Position numbers and translations under genes: made by a program. From positions 1 through 64,000 of the forward strand of contig NZ_JAPDKN010000019.1 in NCBI RefSeq assembly GCF_026163565.1: DNA of 64,000 nt. The letters are read 5' to 3'. Within the stretch, counting starts at the first letter, position 1. Every line of letters starts with the position of its first letter. The notes beneath the pieces are model-generated. The model ran no database searches, was not told the origin of the DNA, and was given only the letters and a program-made list of their open reading frames with translations. Origin of the DNA: Chryseobacterium sp. YIM B08800. Lineage in GTDB: Bacteria; Bacteroidota; Bacteroidia; Flavobacteriales; Weeksellaceae. Shown here piece by piece: positions 51,210 to 60,065 of this stretch.

Positions 51210-51683
51210 TTAATCATTCTTAGTGCCATAAAAATACAGCGAATGAGAATCAATTTTTACGCCAAAAGCTCCTTCTATTGCTTCTTTAATCCCTTGAATT
51301 CTAGGATCACAGAACTCGATGATTTCTTCAATCTCTTTGTCTGAATCTTTTTTGTAAATCACCAAATGATCGTGCTGTTTATCAAAATAAGATTTCTCGT
51401 AAGAAGATGAAGTTAATGTTTTTTCACCAAACTGGTGCTTACGAATTAAGCCTGCATCAAGGAAAATCTCGATGGTGTTATAAATCGTAGCTTTAGAAAC
51501 ATGATATTTTTTCTGCATCATCAGAAGATACAGATCATCTACATTAAAGTGATGATCCATATTATAGATCTCTTCTAAGATCGTGTATCGTTCAGGCGTG
51601 TTACGAAAACCTTTTTCAAGTAAATAATTTCGTAAAACGTCTTTTATTAAAGCTATATTTTTTTCTTTTTGTAAAGTATCCAT
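51210..51683 (-). CDS. Fur family transcriptional regulator
   Basis: A 157-residue metal- or peroxide-responsive repressor. The N-terminal winged helix contains HHFNVDDLYLLMMQKKYHVSKATIYNTIEIFLDAGLIRK. The dimerisation domain has the ligand motif DKQHDHLVIYKKDSDKEIEEIIEFCDPRI. The paired CxxC structural zinc motifs of many Fur proteins are absent. Which metal it senses is unclear. Promoter box TAAATTTG at 51700-51707. Co-transcribed with the OstA-like gene. Confidence 0.92.
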   Translation of the reverse strand: MDTLQKEKNIALIKDVLRNYLLEKGFRNTPERYTILEEIYNMDHHFNVDDLYLLMMQKKYHVSKATIYNTIEIFLDAGLIRKHQFGEKTLTSSSYEKSYFDKQHDHLVIYKKDSDKEIEEIIEFCDPRIQGIKEAIEGAFGVKIDSHSLYFYGTKND

Positions 51684-51699
51684 TAAAAAATTTATCTTA

Positions 51700-51707
51700 C
51701 AAATTTA
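51700..51707 (-). promoter_or_regulatory. -7 element (TAAATTTG) of the fur-ostA-like operon
   Basis: TAnnTTTG on the minus strand, 16 bp before the Fur-family ATG. Confidence 0.6.
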
Positions 51708-51758
51708 TTGATTTTTATTTAAATCAATATCATGTATTTAAGCTCTGTAATGCAAGTA

Positions 51759-53750
51759 TTAAAAATTAGATCTTCTAAATTCTGCCTGTTGAATCTTACT
51801 GCTTGAGATCGTTTCTTCCGTTAATGGTGCCGATTCTACAACAACATTGTGTGAAGTAACGCCCCAAGATTTGAAGTCATCACTACCGATATATTTAACA
51901 AAATTATAAATATTTAACGTTATTTTTTGTTTTACCGTTAAAAGAATATCGTTGATATAGGTGTTATCTATGATTACATACTTCAAATCTGGCGGAACAT
52001 TGTGCGCTCTCAAAGAAGGATGGCTGCTTCGTGAAGGAATCGTTCCGTCTGCCATTAAATCCTTTAAAACCATATTGAAATAGTCATTGATTCTGCGATC
52101 TACTTTAAATCCTAAAAGGAAATTGATTTTATAGATTGTTCCAGGCAAAATCTCATCCACACTGTATTTAAAAGTATAAGGATCTTCCTGATTGACAATG
52201 CTCAGAATAAAATAATGATCAGCTCTTTTCGGTTGTTTTTTAATGATAGAATAAATAATTTTCGATTCTATTTCATCATTTCGTTTTGCACGACTCAGAT
52301 ACGCAAGATTGGTACAATATTTTGGAATTGTTTCATCCAATTTCATGTCTTTGATGATAGAAACATATTTGTCGATCTTCACATAGCTTGTGAAATTGGC
52401 TTTTAATAATCTTCCGTTATACCAAGCGTACATACAAACCGCAATGAAACCTCCAAGAACCATCGTTAACCAACCGCCATCGAAGAACTTAATCACATTC
52501 GCATAGAAGAATCCAGATTCGAGGAAAAGATAAATAGCTACAAAACCAAAAAGAAATACTTTATTAAGTCTTGTACGGCTCAGCCAATATGTCAATAAGA
52601 TTGTGGTCATCAACATTGTGATGGTAATTGTTAAACCATACGCTGCTTCCATGTGTTCTGATTTCTGGAAGAAAACAACGACGATGAAACAGAAAAACAT
52701 CAATCCCCAATTGATTCTTGGGATATACATCTGTCCTTTTACTCCCGAAGGATATTCGATATGCTGATTCGGCCAGAATGAAATTGACATTGCCTCAGAA
52801 AACATCGTAAACGAACCTGTAATTACCGCCTGACTTGCAATAATTGCCGCTAAAGTTGCCAAAATTACTCCCGGTAAAACAGCCCATTCCGGCATAATTC
52901 CGAAGAAAGGATTGACTCCCGTGAAAACTTTTTCATAGTTATCTAACAACCAAGCTCCTTGTCCTAAATAATTCAAAATCAACATTAATTTAACAAAAAA
53001 CCAGCTTACACGGATGTTTTTTGCTCCACAATGTCCTAAATCTGAATATAAAGCTTCAGCTCCAGTTGTACATAAAAACACAGCACCCATAATTACAATT
53101 GCGCTTGGTGAATGGGTAATCAGGTTATAGGCATACATCGGATTGAATGCTTTTAAAATTTCAATATGATCAGAAATATGCATTAATCCAAAACCTCCTA
53201 AAACTAAAAACCAGGTTACCATAATAGGCCCGAAGAATTTTCCGATAGAAGCAGTTCCGAATTGCTGTACGACAAAAACAATGAAGAGAATAAATAAGGT
53301 AATGAAAACAACAGGTGTTTCGGGATTGTAAATTTTAAGCCCTTCAATTGCAGACATTACAGTAAGAGAAGGGGTAATCACGCTATCTGCAACCAAGGTT
53401 GATGCTCCGATGATGGCGACGACGTAAAGCCATTTCTTTTTTAGCTTTTTAACTAAAGAATATAATGCTAAAATTCCACCTTCACCGCGGTTATCAGCTT
53501 TTAGAGCGATAATTACATATTTAAGGGTTGTCTGAAGTGTTAAAGTCCAGATAATACAAGAAAGTGCACCTTCAATGTAAGCATCGAAAGGCATTGTAGA
53601 GCCATCTTTCCTTGCATTGACAATTGCTTTCATTACGTAAAGTGGTGATGTACCGATATCTCCGAAAACAATTCCGAGAGAAACAATTACTCCCACAAAT
53701 GAAAGCTTCTTAAGGTCGAAATGATGACCTCCTTCTGTAACTTCTGCCAT
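51759..53750 (-). CDS. kup: KUP/HAK/KT family potassium transporter
   Basis: A 663-residue inner-membrane K+ importer (proton-coupled) with about 12 transmembrane helices. Family hallmarks are SLGIVFGDIGTSPLYVMKAI at the start, GEGGILALYSLV, the TGAEALYSDLGHCG segment and GSFTMFSEAMSISFWPNQ. A cytosolic C-terminal domain of about 200 residues (after NGRLLKANF) is present. Length is normal. Promoter box TAAATTTG at 53775-53782. Confidence 0.96.
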   Translation of the reverse strand: MAEVTEGGHHFDLKKLSFVGVIVSLGIVFGDIGTSPLYVMKAIVNARKDGSTMPFDAYIEGALSCIIWTLTLQTTLKYVIIALKADNRGEGGILALYSLVKKLKKKWLYVVAIIGASTLVADSVITPSLTVMSAIEGLKIYNPETPVVFITLFILFIVFVVQQFGTASIGKFFGPIMVTWFLVLGGFGLMHISDHIEILKAFNPMYAYNLITHSPSAIVIMGAVFLCTTGAEALYSDLGHCGAKNIRVSWFFVKLMLILNYLGQGAWLLDNYEKVFTGVNPFFGIMPEWAVLPGVILATLAAIIASQAVITGSFTMFSEAMSISFWPNQHIEYPSGVKGQMYIPRINWGLMFFCFIVVVFFQKSEHMEAAYGLTITITMLMTTILLTYWLSRTRLNKVFLFGFVAIYLFLESGFFYANVIKFFDGGWLTMVLGGFIAVCMYAWYNGRLLKANFTSYVKIDKYVSIIKDMKLDETIPKYCTNLAYLSRAKRNDEIESKIIYSIIKKQPKRADHYFILSIVNQEDPYTFKYSVDEILPGTIYKINFLLGFKVDRRINDYFNMVLKDLMADGTIPSRSSHPSLRAHNVPPDLKYVIIDNTYINDILLTVKQKITLNIYNFVKYIGSDDFKSWGVTSHNVVVESAPLTEETISSSKIQQAEFRRSNF

Positions 53751-53774
53751 GTCAGCTTATTATTTTTAAAAGCG

Positions 53775-53782
53775 CAAATTTA
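53775..53782 (-). promoter_or_regulatory. -7 element (TAAATTTG) of kup
   Basis: TAnnTTTG on the minus strand, 24 bp before the ATG. Confidence 0.55.
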
Positions 53783-53831
53783 TATTAAATTTATCAGCCA
53801 CCGTCACATTAGTCATGCATTGTATAAATGA

Positions 53832-53857
53832 AAAAACTTCCTTTCGGAAGTTTTTTT
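53832..53857 (-). terminator. terminator after pdhB
   Basis: Stem AAAACTTCC/GGAAGTTTT with a TTTC loop. A/T tracts on both sides, and it is placed just after the pdhB stop codon. Confidence 0.8.
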
Positions 53858-53873
53858 CTATAATCGCATAATA

Positions 53874-54854
53874 TTATTTCACGTACATCGCTTTTTTGAT
53901 TTCCTCTTTCACTTTTTCAAGTTTAGGGAACCATTCTGCAAATAAAGCAGACGAATAAGGAGCAGGTGCATCAGGAGTAGTAATTCTCTTGATTGGTGCA
54001 TCCAAATAATCAAATGCTTTTTGCTGTACCATATAAGTAATCTCTGAAGATACAGAACCAAATGGCCAAGCTTCTTCTAAAATTACCAATCTGTTTGTTT
54101 TCTTTACTGAAGCTAAAACAGTATCGAAATCTAAAGGACGAACTGTTCTTAAATCGATAACTTCTACAGAAATACCTTCTTTAGCCATATCTTCAGCTGC
54201 CTGAAGAGCCAATTTCATGATTTTTCCGAAAGAAACTAAAGTAACATCAGTACCTTCTCTCTTGATATCAGCTTTTCCTATTGGTAAGTAATATTCTTCT
54301 TCAGGAATTTCCATTTTGTCTCCGTACATCTGTTCAGATTCCATGAAAATTACCGGATCGTTATCCTGAATTGCAGTTTTTAATAATCCTTTCGCATCAT
54401 AAGGGTTTGAAGGAACTACTACTTTAAGACCCGGAACGTTTGCGAACCAGTTTTCAAAAGCCTGAGAGTGCGTTGCTCCCAACTGACCTGCAGAAGCTGT
54501 AGGACCACGGAAAACAATCGGACAGTTCCACTGACCACCACTCATCTGACGGATTTTTGCTGCGTTGTTGATGATCTGATCGATCCCAACAAGAGCAAAA
54601 TTGAATGTCATATATTCTACAATTGGTCTGTTACCATTCATTGCAGCGCCCACAGCGATTCCTGTGAAACCAAGTTCTGCGATAGGTGTATCGATTACGC
54701 GCTTAGCACCAAACTCATCCAACATTCCTTTAGAAGCTTTGTATGCACCGTTATATTCTGCAACCTCTTCTCCCATTAGAAAAATGGATTCGTCTTTACG
54801 CATTTCCTCACTCATTGCCTGCGCAATCACTTCACGAAAAGTATGTTCTGCCAT
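53874..54854 (-). CDS. pdhB: pyruvate dehydrogenase E1 component, beta subunit
   Basis: A 326-residue subunit of the thiamine-diphosphate E1 enzyme that feeds acetyl-CoA to central metabolism. Motifs: FLMGEEVAEYNGAYKASKGMLDEFG, RVIDTPIAELGFTGIAVGAAMNG (TPP activation Glu), FRGPTASAGQLGATHSQAFENWFA, DLRTVRPLD and the end ITTPDAPAPYS. The alpha subunit gene is not adjacent, which is common in Bacteroidota. A TATTTTTG box lies at 54878-54885. Confidence 0.95.
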   Translation of the reverse strand: MAEHTFREVIAQAMSEEMRKDESIFLMGEEVAEYNGAYKASKGMLDEFGAKRVIDTPIAELGFTGIAVGAAMNGNRPIVEYMTFNFALVGIDQIINNAAKIRQMSGGQWNCPIVFRGPTASAGQLGATHSQAFENWFANVPGLKVVVPSNPYDAKGLLKTAIQDNDPVIFMESEQMYGDKMEIPEEEYYLPIGKADIKREGTDVTLVSFGKIMKLALQAAEDMAKEGISVEVIDLRTVRPLDFDTVLASVKKTNRLVILEEAWPFGSVSSEITYMVQQKAFDYLDAPIKRITTPDAPAPYSSALFAEWFPKLEKVKEEIKKAMYVK

Positions 54855-54877
54855 ATTTATTTGAAAAATTTAGAGTA

Positions 54878-54885
54878 CAAAAATA
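54878..54885 (-). promoter_or_regulatory. -7 element (TATTTTTG) of pdhB
   Basis: TAnnTTTG on the minus strand, 23 bp before the ATG. Confidence 0.6.
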
Positions 54886-54910
54886 GTGTTTTTTTATTAT
54901 TTATATAACA

Positions 54911-54938
54911 AAAAAGACAACTCATTGCTGAGTTGCCT
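54911..54938 (-). terminator. terminator after the DUF2147 gene
   Basis: Stem GGCAACTCA/TGAGTTGTC (one wobble) with a six-T tract on the minus strand. Confidence 0.8.
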
Positions 54939-54964
54939 TAATATTTAATATTATTTTAAACTGA

Positions 54965-55384
54965 TTAGTTTACTTTCTGCCAAACCTGTGTTCTGCCTAA
55001 AATAGAAACTCCCATATATCCTCTTACATTTAGCTTATCTCCGCTTTTTGTAATGGTACATTTGTAAGTTTTACCTGTTTTAGGATCTGTAATGGTACCT
55101 CCTGTAAATTCATCGCCATCTTTTGCCAAGCCTCTGATGATTTCCATGCCCAAGATTGGTTTCCCTTTTCTGTCATCTTTACAGCCTGTACAGTTAGGAT
55201 CAGCAGGTTTTATCAATAACTGAGATACTTTTCCGTAATATTTACCATCAGATTTTTTGTAGATTTCAACAATAGATTTCGCCTGTTTAGTTTCATCATC
55301 TATGGTTTTCCATTTTCCTTCGATTTGTGCAAAAGACATCACACTGAATAGTGAAAGTACAAATGTTGCTAATAATTTTTTCAT
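54965..55384 (-). CDS. DUF2147 domain-containing secreted protein
   Basis: A 139-residue protein with a signal peptide (about residues 1-19, ends SFAQ). The DUF2147 body starts IEGKWKTIDDETKQAKSIVEIYKK, has the paired cysteines PNCTGCKDDRKGKP and ends LNVRGYMGVSILGRTQVWQK. This is a small beta-barrel of unknown function, probably periplasmic and possibly ligand-binding. It has its own terminator and no operon partner. Confidence 0.9.
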   Translation of the reverse strand: MKKLLATFVLSLFSVMSFAQIEGKWKTIDDETKQAKSIVEIYKKSDGKYYGKVSQLLIKPADPNCTGCKDDRKGKPILGMEIIRGLAKDGDEFTGGTITDPKTGKTYKCTITKSGDKLNVRGYMGVSILGRTQVWQKVN

Positions 55385-55528
55385 ATTATAGAGTTTAATT
55401 TAAATTATAGATTCTTAAATTCTTAATTAGTTAAAAATAGACATAAATTTTAAACACACAAACATTTTTATTATCCTTTGCATATATAACAGCCGAAAAA
55501 ACTATTTCAAAAATTAAACAATTAAAAA

Positions 55529-57457
55529 TCAGTTCAACTTTCTATTGATCACACGGTTCATATAATCCTGATACCACGCTTTTGCCACTTGTTTTCCTTT
55601 TTCGGTTTCGGGAGATTTTATTTTATCATTCAGGTTATTTTCAAAACCTAAATCATTTTTATCATAAATTCCGATAATGTTTTTACCATCAAATCTATAA
55701 ATATAGTTTCCGTAAATAAACTGTTCCGAAGTTCCGTCTGAGTTGACGATCAAAGGCTGGTATTTTTTTTCGCTCACCAGACTTCTGCCCCAGCTTCTTA
55801 TTTTTTTATTGTATCCGATCAAATCTGCCAACGTAGGATAAATATCAATTTGCTGTGCCAATTCATCATTTACTCCTTTCAACTGATATTCAGGATTTGG
55901 AGAATAAAAAATCAACGGCACCGCAAAACGGTTCATCGCTTTCTCATATTCAGAATAATAAACCTGATTGGTATGATCTCCTGTAAACACAAAAATGGTA
56001 TTTTTAAACCAAGGTTGTTTTTTGGCAGTTTCAAAATATTCCTTGATTGCATAATCGGTGTATTGTATTGGTTCATGCATTTCAATGTTACCTTTTTTAA
56101 ATTTCCCGTTATATTTTGCAGGAATTTTAAACGGATGGTGTGAAGATGCTGTAAAAACGGTTGCCATAAAAGGTTGCGATTTTCCTACATTCTTAGCAAA
56201 ATACTGTAAAAACGGTTCATCCCAGATTGCCCACATTCCATCAAAATCTTCATTATGATTGTATTCGTCTTTTCCGAAATAATGTTTAAATCCAAGAATA
56301 TTTCCAAAACCTAAAAATCCCATCGAACCATTCGGAGCACCATGATAAAATGAAGTATCATAACCCATATCATTACAAACCGAAACAATCGACTGAATTT
56401 TCTGATTAGAATAAGGCGAACTCGTAAAAGCATCCATCAAGCTCGGAATTCCCGCCAAAATACTGCTCATCCCATGAATAGACTGTCTTCCGTTGGCAAA
56501 AGTATTTGGGAAAATCAAACTTTCGTTTGCCAAACTATCAATAAATGGCGTGTAAGAAACGTAATCTTTAATATTTTTATCTTTATTAAAAGCACCCGAA
56601 TATTCTCTTCCGAAAGATTCTACAATAAAAATCACAATGTTTGGTTTATTCTGAATCTGTCTTTCGTAAGTTTTGTAGGGATTAATATTTTCATCAATAA
56701 ATTTTTCATCAACAAAATGAACTTCTTTAAAATTATTGGTTCGCATGGTTCTGAAAAACGAAAAAGTAGAATTCAGAACGATATTTCCCTGAAGTGGAGT
56801 CTTTACAAATTTATTGGCATCCACTAAGTTAATCGGTCTTGTACTGTGTTTAAAATCACCTCTGATTCCGCCAACAATTAATACCGCAGAAATACACAAA
56901 GTCACCACAGACCAAATAAAATAAGGAATGAGTTTTACAGGCTTTTTATAATTAATTTTAAATCTTTTATACAGAAAAACCCATGTAGCCATTAAAAATA
57001 CAAACCAAATAATCACAAAAGGATGCTCTGTGACAGAAGCTGTGAATACTTTGAAAATATTCGTCTCGTGTTTTGCCACCTGAAAAGCTGCAGAAGTAAG
57101 CCTTGCCTGAGAAAATTTATAATAAATAAAATCCCCAAAATTCATCGCATACGCAATTCCGTTGGTGATAAAATACAGCCAGATCATAAATTTCTGATAT
57201 CCGCTTTTTGTATTGATTACAATCGGAATTAAACTCAACAAAATAAATAGAGCATTAACGTACAATATCGCAGTTGTATCAAATGCAATCCCGTGGTAAG
57301 CCAAGCTCAGATAATCTGAAACACTGTCAACTTTTATCAGATCTTTATTGAAAAACCAAAACAAAAGTCTCGCGATTTGATAAAAAACGAAAGCCAAAAA
57401 AAGCCTGTAACACAAAACAAGGATCTCTTCTTTTCTGAATTCTTTGAAAAATTTCAT
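55529..57457 (-). CDS. LTA synthase family sulfatase (phosphoglycerol transferase-like)
   Basis: A 642-residue inner-membrane protein with five N-terminal transmembrane helices (residues about 10-190) and a periplasmic sulfatase-fold domain (about 265-590). Metal-site motifs are IVFIVESFGREY and FTGDHTNQVYY. The nucleophile position lies in NGRQSIHGMSSILAGIPSL, a Ser where LtaS uses Thr, as in other Gram-negative members. Such enzymes transfer phosphoglycerol or phosphoethanolamine to glycans or lipids. The acceptor is unknown. Promoter box TAATTTTG at 57501-57508. Confidence 0.9.
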   Translation of the reverse strand: MKFFKEFRKEEILVLCYRLFLAFVFYQIARLLFWFFNKDLIKVDSVSDYLSLAYHGIAFDTTAILYVNALFILLSLIPIVINTKSGYQKFMIWLYFITNGIAYAMNFGDFIYYKFSQARLTSAAFQVAKHETNIFKVFTASVTEHPFVIIWFVFLMATWVFLYKRFKINYKKPVKLIPYFIWSVVTLCISAVLIVGGIRGDFKHSTRPINLVDANKFVKTPLQGNIVLNSTFSFFRTMRTNNFKEVHFVDEKFIDENINPYKTYERQIQNKPNIVIFIVESFGREYSGAFNKDKNIKDYVSYTPFIDSLANESLIFPNTFANGRQSIHGMSSILAGIPSLMDAFTSSPYSNQKIQSIVSVCNDMGYDTSFYHGAPNGSMGFLGFGNILGFKHYFGKDEYNHNEDFDGMWAIWDEPFLQYFAKNVGKSQPFMATVFTASSHHPFKIPAKYNGKFKKGNIEMHEPIQYTDYAIKEYFETAKKQPWFKNTIFVFTGDHTNQVYYSEYEKAMNRFAVPLIFYSPNPEYQLKGVNDELAQQIDIYPTLADLIGYNKKIRSWGRSLVSEKKYQPLIVNSDGTSEQFIYGNYIYRFDGKNIIGIYDKNDLGFENNLNDKIKSPETEKGKQVAKAWYQDYMNRVINRKLN

Positions 57458-57500
57458 TTTTAAATAGTATTGTTTTTAAAAGTCGATTATTTATCGGTTG

Positions 57501-57508
57501 CAAAATTA
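57501..57508 (-). promoter_or_regulatory. -7 element (TAATTTTG) of the sulfatase gene
   Basis: TAnnTTTG on the minus strand, 43 bp before the ATG. Confidence 0.55.
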
Positions 57509-57657
57509 CATTAAATTCATATGTAGATATTTATTTTTTTAAAGGTCGTATGCAATCGCCAATCTATATTGACCTATCTTTCACTGTCAGTTATAGTGAT
57601 TTCATAGGATTCTAATTTTTAGTTGATATTAATTAAGGTTAAAATTTTTAAAAAATG

Positions 57658-57665
57658 TAATTTTG
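57658..57665 (+). promoter_or_regulatory. -7 element (TAATTTTG) that sets the pssA start
   Basis: TAnnTTTG ending 5 nt before the ATG at 57671. It lies inside the longer frame that starts at 57623. Confidence 0.65.
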
Positions 57666-57670
57666 CTTCT

Positions 57671-58384
57671 ATGAATTTCATTAAGAACAATCTGGCAAAC
57701 GCCATTACGCTGGGCAACCTCTTTTCGGGTTGCGTTGGTGCTGTACATTTGATTTTAGGTGATTACCAAACGACTGCGATCTGCATTATTTTATCTTTGG
57801 TCTTAGATTTTTTCGATGGTTTTGTGGCAAGAGCCTTAAAAGCCAATTCCAATTTGGGAACCCAGCTCGATTCTTTGGCAGACATGGTAAGTTTCGGATT
57901 TATTCCGGGATTGGCGATGTTTAAAATGCTGGAACCGTTCGGAAATGAACTTTTCGGATTACAGCTTCCTTTTGAAATTAAATATTTGGGGTTTTTAATA
58001 ACGCTTTTCTCTTGTTTGAGACTGGCTATTTTCAATCTGGATGAAGAGCAGAAATATTATTTTAAAGGCTTGAATACTCCTTCAAATACAATTTTGGTTT
58101 TTGGATTATTTTATGCTTTCAAAGAAACCCAAAGCTTTAGTTTCCTTCTTGAAAATGCATTATTTTTATTGATCTTCACTGTAATTTCTTCTTGGATTCT
58201 TATCAGTCCGATTAAAATGATTGCTATGAAATTCAAATCGATGAAACTACAGGACAATTATCCGAAATTAGCTTTATTAATTGGATCAATTCTTATTTTA
58301 GCGATATTTAAAATTGTCGGGATCTCGATGGTTATTCTTTATTATATTTTTATTTCAATTATATTTCAAAAACAACTGAAGTAA
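57671..58384 (+). CDS. pssA: CDP-diacylglycerol--serine O-phosphatidyltransferase
   Basis: A 237-residue integral membrane enzyme making phosphatidylserine, the precursor of phosphatidylethanolamine. The CDP-alcohol phosphatidyltransferase motif DFFDGFVARALKANSNLGTQLDSLADMVSFG (about residues 44-74) holds the four catalytic Asp. About seven transmembrane helices follow. The start was set by the promoter: the 16 extra upstream codons contain the -7 box. The N-terminal MNFIKNNLANAITLGNLFSG is the usual start. Confidence 0.94.
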   Translation: MNFIKNNLANAITLGNLFSGCVGAVHLILGDYQTTAICIILSLVLDFFDGFVARALKANSNLGTQLDSLADMVSFGFIPGLAMFKMLEPFGNELFGLQLPFEIKYLGFLITLFSCLRLAIFNLDEEQKYYFKGLNTPSNTILVFGLFYAFKETQSFSFLLENALFLLIFTVISSWILISPIKMIAMKFKSMKLQDNYPKLALLIGSILILAIFKIVGISMVILYYIFISIIFQKQLK

Positions 58385-58385
58385 G

Positions 58386-58406
58386 AAGCTGGATGGTGGA
58401 AGCTGG
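58386..58406. repeat. short heptamer tract (AAGCTGG type)
   Basis: AAGCTGG, ATGGTGG, AAGCTGG in 7-bp phase right after pssA. Same repeat family as at 59694. Confidence 0.5.
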
Positions 58407-58466
58407 AAGTTTTATTCTGATTCCATTTTCAAATTAATACATTCTCAAATTTTCAAATTATAAAAA

Positions 58467-59231
58467 ATGAACTTAAAACTGCATAAACCTCTTTGCGTAT
58501 TTGATCTTGAAACAACTGGAACAAACGTTGGAAAAGACAGAATTGTTGAAATCTGTATTTTAAAAGTAAACCCTGACTCATCAAGAGAAAGCAAAACATG
58601 GAGAGTAAATCCTGAAATGCCGATTCCTGTTTCTTCGAGTGAGATCCACGGAATTTATGATGAAGATATCAAAGACGCGCCAACTTTCAAAGAAATTGCT
58701 CCAAAAATTGTTGAGATGATCTCCGGATCTGATTTAGGAGGTTTTAATTCAAACCGTTTCGATGTGCCTTTGTTGGCTGAAGAATTACTTCGTGCAGAAT
58801 TTGATTTTGACTTAAACAAATTCAAATTAGTGGATGCACAAACAATTTTCCATAAAAAAGAACCAAGAAATCTTGGAGCTGCTTATCAGTTTTACTGTGG
58901 AAAAACTTTAGAAAATGCCCATTCTGCAGAAGCTGATGTTTTGGCTACGTTTGAAGTTTTGGATGCCCAAGTTGGAAAATATGATGATATTTCTAATGAA
59001 ATTGCCGAGTTAAGTGAATTTTCTACTCAGAATAAATTTGCAGATTTGGCCGGAATGATTCATTACAATTCAAAAAATCAGGAAATTTTTGCTTTCGGAA
59101 AATACAAAGGTCAGGTTGTAAAAGAAGTTTTCCAAAAAGATTTGGGTTATTTCGGATGGCTGCAAAATGCTGATTTCCCTTTGTACACCAAGAAAGTTTT
59201 TACTAAAATTCAGCTTTCAAGTAAATTTTAA
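58467..59231 (+). CDS. 3'-5' exonuclease, DEDDh family (DnaQ-like)
   Basis: A 254-residue nuclease. ExoI VFDLETTGTNVGKDRIVEI (D13, E15), ExoII GGFNSNRFDVPLLAEEL and ExoIII HSAEADVLAT carry the acidic metal ligands and the catalytic His. A C-terminal region of about 75 residues with AFGKYKGQVVKEVFQKDLGYFGWLQNADFP resembles DUF3820-type extensions. It could proofread or degrade DNA ends. It is not the pol III epsilon subunit with certainty. Confidence 0.9.
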   Translation: MNLKLHKPLCVFDLETTGTNVGKDRIVEICILKVNPDSSRESKTWRVNPEMPIPVSSSEIHGIYDEDIKDAPTFKEIAPKIVEMISGSDLGGFNSNRFDVPLLAEELLRAEFDFDLNKFKLVDAQTIFHKKEPRNLGAAYQFYCGKTLENAHSAEADVLATFEVLDAQVGKYDDISNEIAELSEFSTQNKFADLAGMIHYNSKNQEIFAFGKYKGQVVKEVFQKDLGYFGWLQNADFPLYTKKVFTKIQLSSKF

Positions 59232-59293
59232 GTTTAATAGTCTTTTAATTTTCTATAAGGTATGAAAATTGAGTTATAAAAAATTAAAAAAAA

Positions 59294-59692
59294 ATGAGCG
59301 ATTTAGTTAAGTTTAAATTTTACGAAACTGCACTTGAAGCCAATCGCGACAAGCAGATTCTTGCCGAAAACGGCATCAACAGTTTTATCGCAAACGAACA
59401 GCTGATTCAGTCGGATTGGTTGCTTTCACAAGCTGTTGGCGGAATTCAGCTACAGGTTTTTGAGGATGATTTTGAAAATGCCGAAAAAGTCTTAGCTGAT
59501 TATAAAGAAAATGAAAAGTTTGCTCTTGAAGTAGAACACACAATTGAAGATCCAAAATTTGATTTTGTCTGTCCGAAATGTGGCTCAAATCACATCTATA
59601 AAGATGACAGATCAACAAGTTTTTTTGGAATTTCCTTACTTTCGAGCGACAGATATGTGTGCTACTATTGTGAGAATGAATTTACGCATTGA
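59294..59692 (+). CDS. DUF2007 domain protein with C-terminal zinc ribbon
   Basis: A 132-residue protein. Residues 1-75 fit DUF2007 (putative signal-transducing domain, YETALEANRDKQILAENGINSFIANEQ ... GGIQLQVFEDDFENAEKVL). The C terminus has a four-Cys zinc ribbon CPKCGS ... CYYCEN (about residues 94-127). Role unknown; related proteins may bind PII-like partners. It stands alone, 62 bp after the exonuclease gene. Confidence 0.8.
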   Translation: MSDLVKFKFYETALEANRDKQILAENGINSFIANEQLIQSDWLLSQAVGGIQLQVFEDDFENAEKVLADYKENEKFALEVEHTIEDPKFDFVCPKCGSNHIYKDDRSTSFFGISLLSSDRYVCYYCENEFTH

Positions 59693-59693
59693 G

Positions 59694-59735
59694 AAGATGG
59701 AAGATGGAAGTTTGATGTTGGGTGATGGAAGTTGA
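59694..59735. repeat. degenerate heptamer tract (AAGATGG type)
   Basis: Six 7-mers in phase: AAGATGG twice, AAGTTTG, ATGTTGG, GTGATGG, AAGTTGA. It starts at the gene's 3' end. Confidence 0.6.
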
Positions 59736-60065
59736 CATGATTGAGGATAAATTTAAGATTGATTTACTTCGATAAGCTCAGCACAGGCTAATTCCACTTT
59801 TTTGCAATAATACATTTGAAATGACATGCGGAATTCCCCTCCTTTGGAGGGGTGGCGAAAATTTCAAAGAAATTTTTGACGGGGTGGTCTTAAACGCAAA
59901 AATTTTAATTAGCCCCGATTGCAGCGACATCCTTTTGTGTAGCGAAGCGGAACAAAAGATACAGCGGAAAGCGGGAAAAAGCTCTTAAAAAATACTACTA
60001 ATAAATAACAATGAGTGATTCTGAGATTGTTTTTTCGCTTCGCTCATCACAATGACAAATAAATT
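59736..60065. repeat. composite repeat region, no gene
   Basis: About 330 bp without an ORF. It holds an element with CCCCTCC...GGAGGGG pairing followed by GACGGGGTGGTC (about 59836-59888). Next is a block AGCCCCGAT...GAAAGCGGGAAAAAGCTC (about 59911-59987), and last the GAGATTG...CAATGAC element (60023-60056). From general knowledge such blocks are dispersed in flavobacterial genomes. Only the last has a second copy in this window. Confidence 0.6.
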
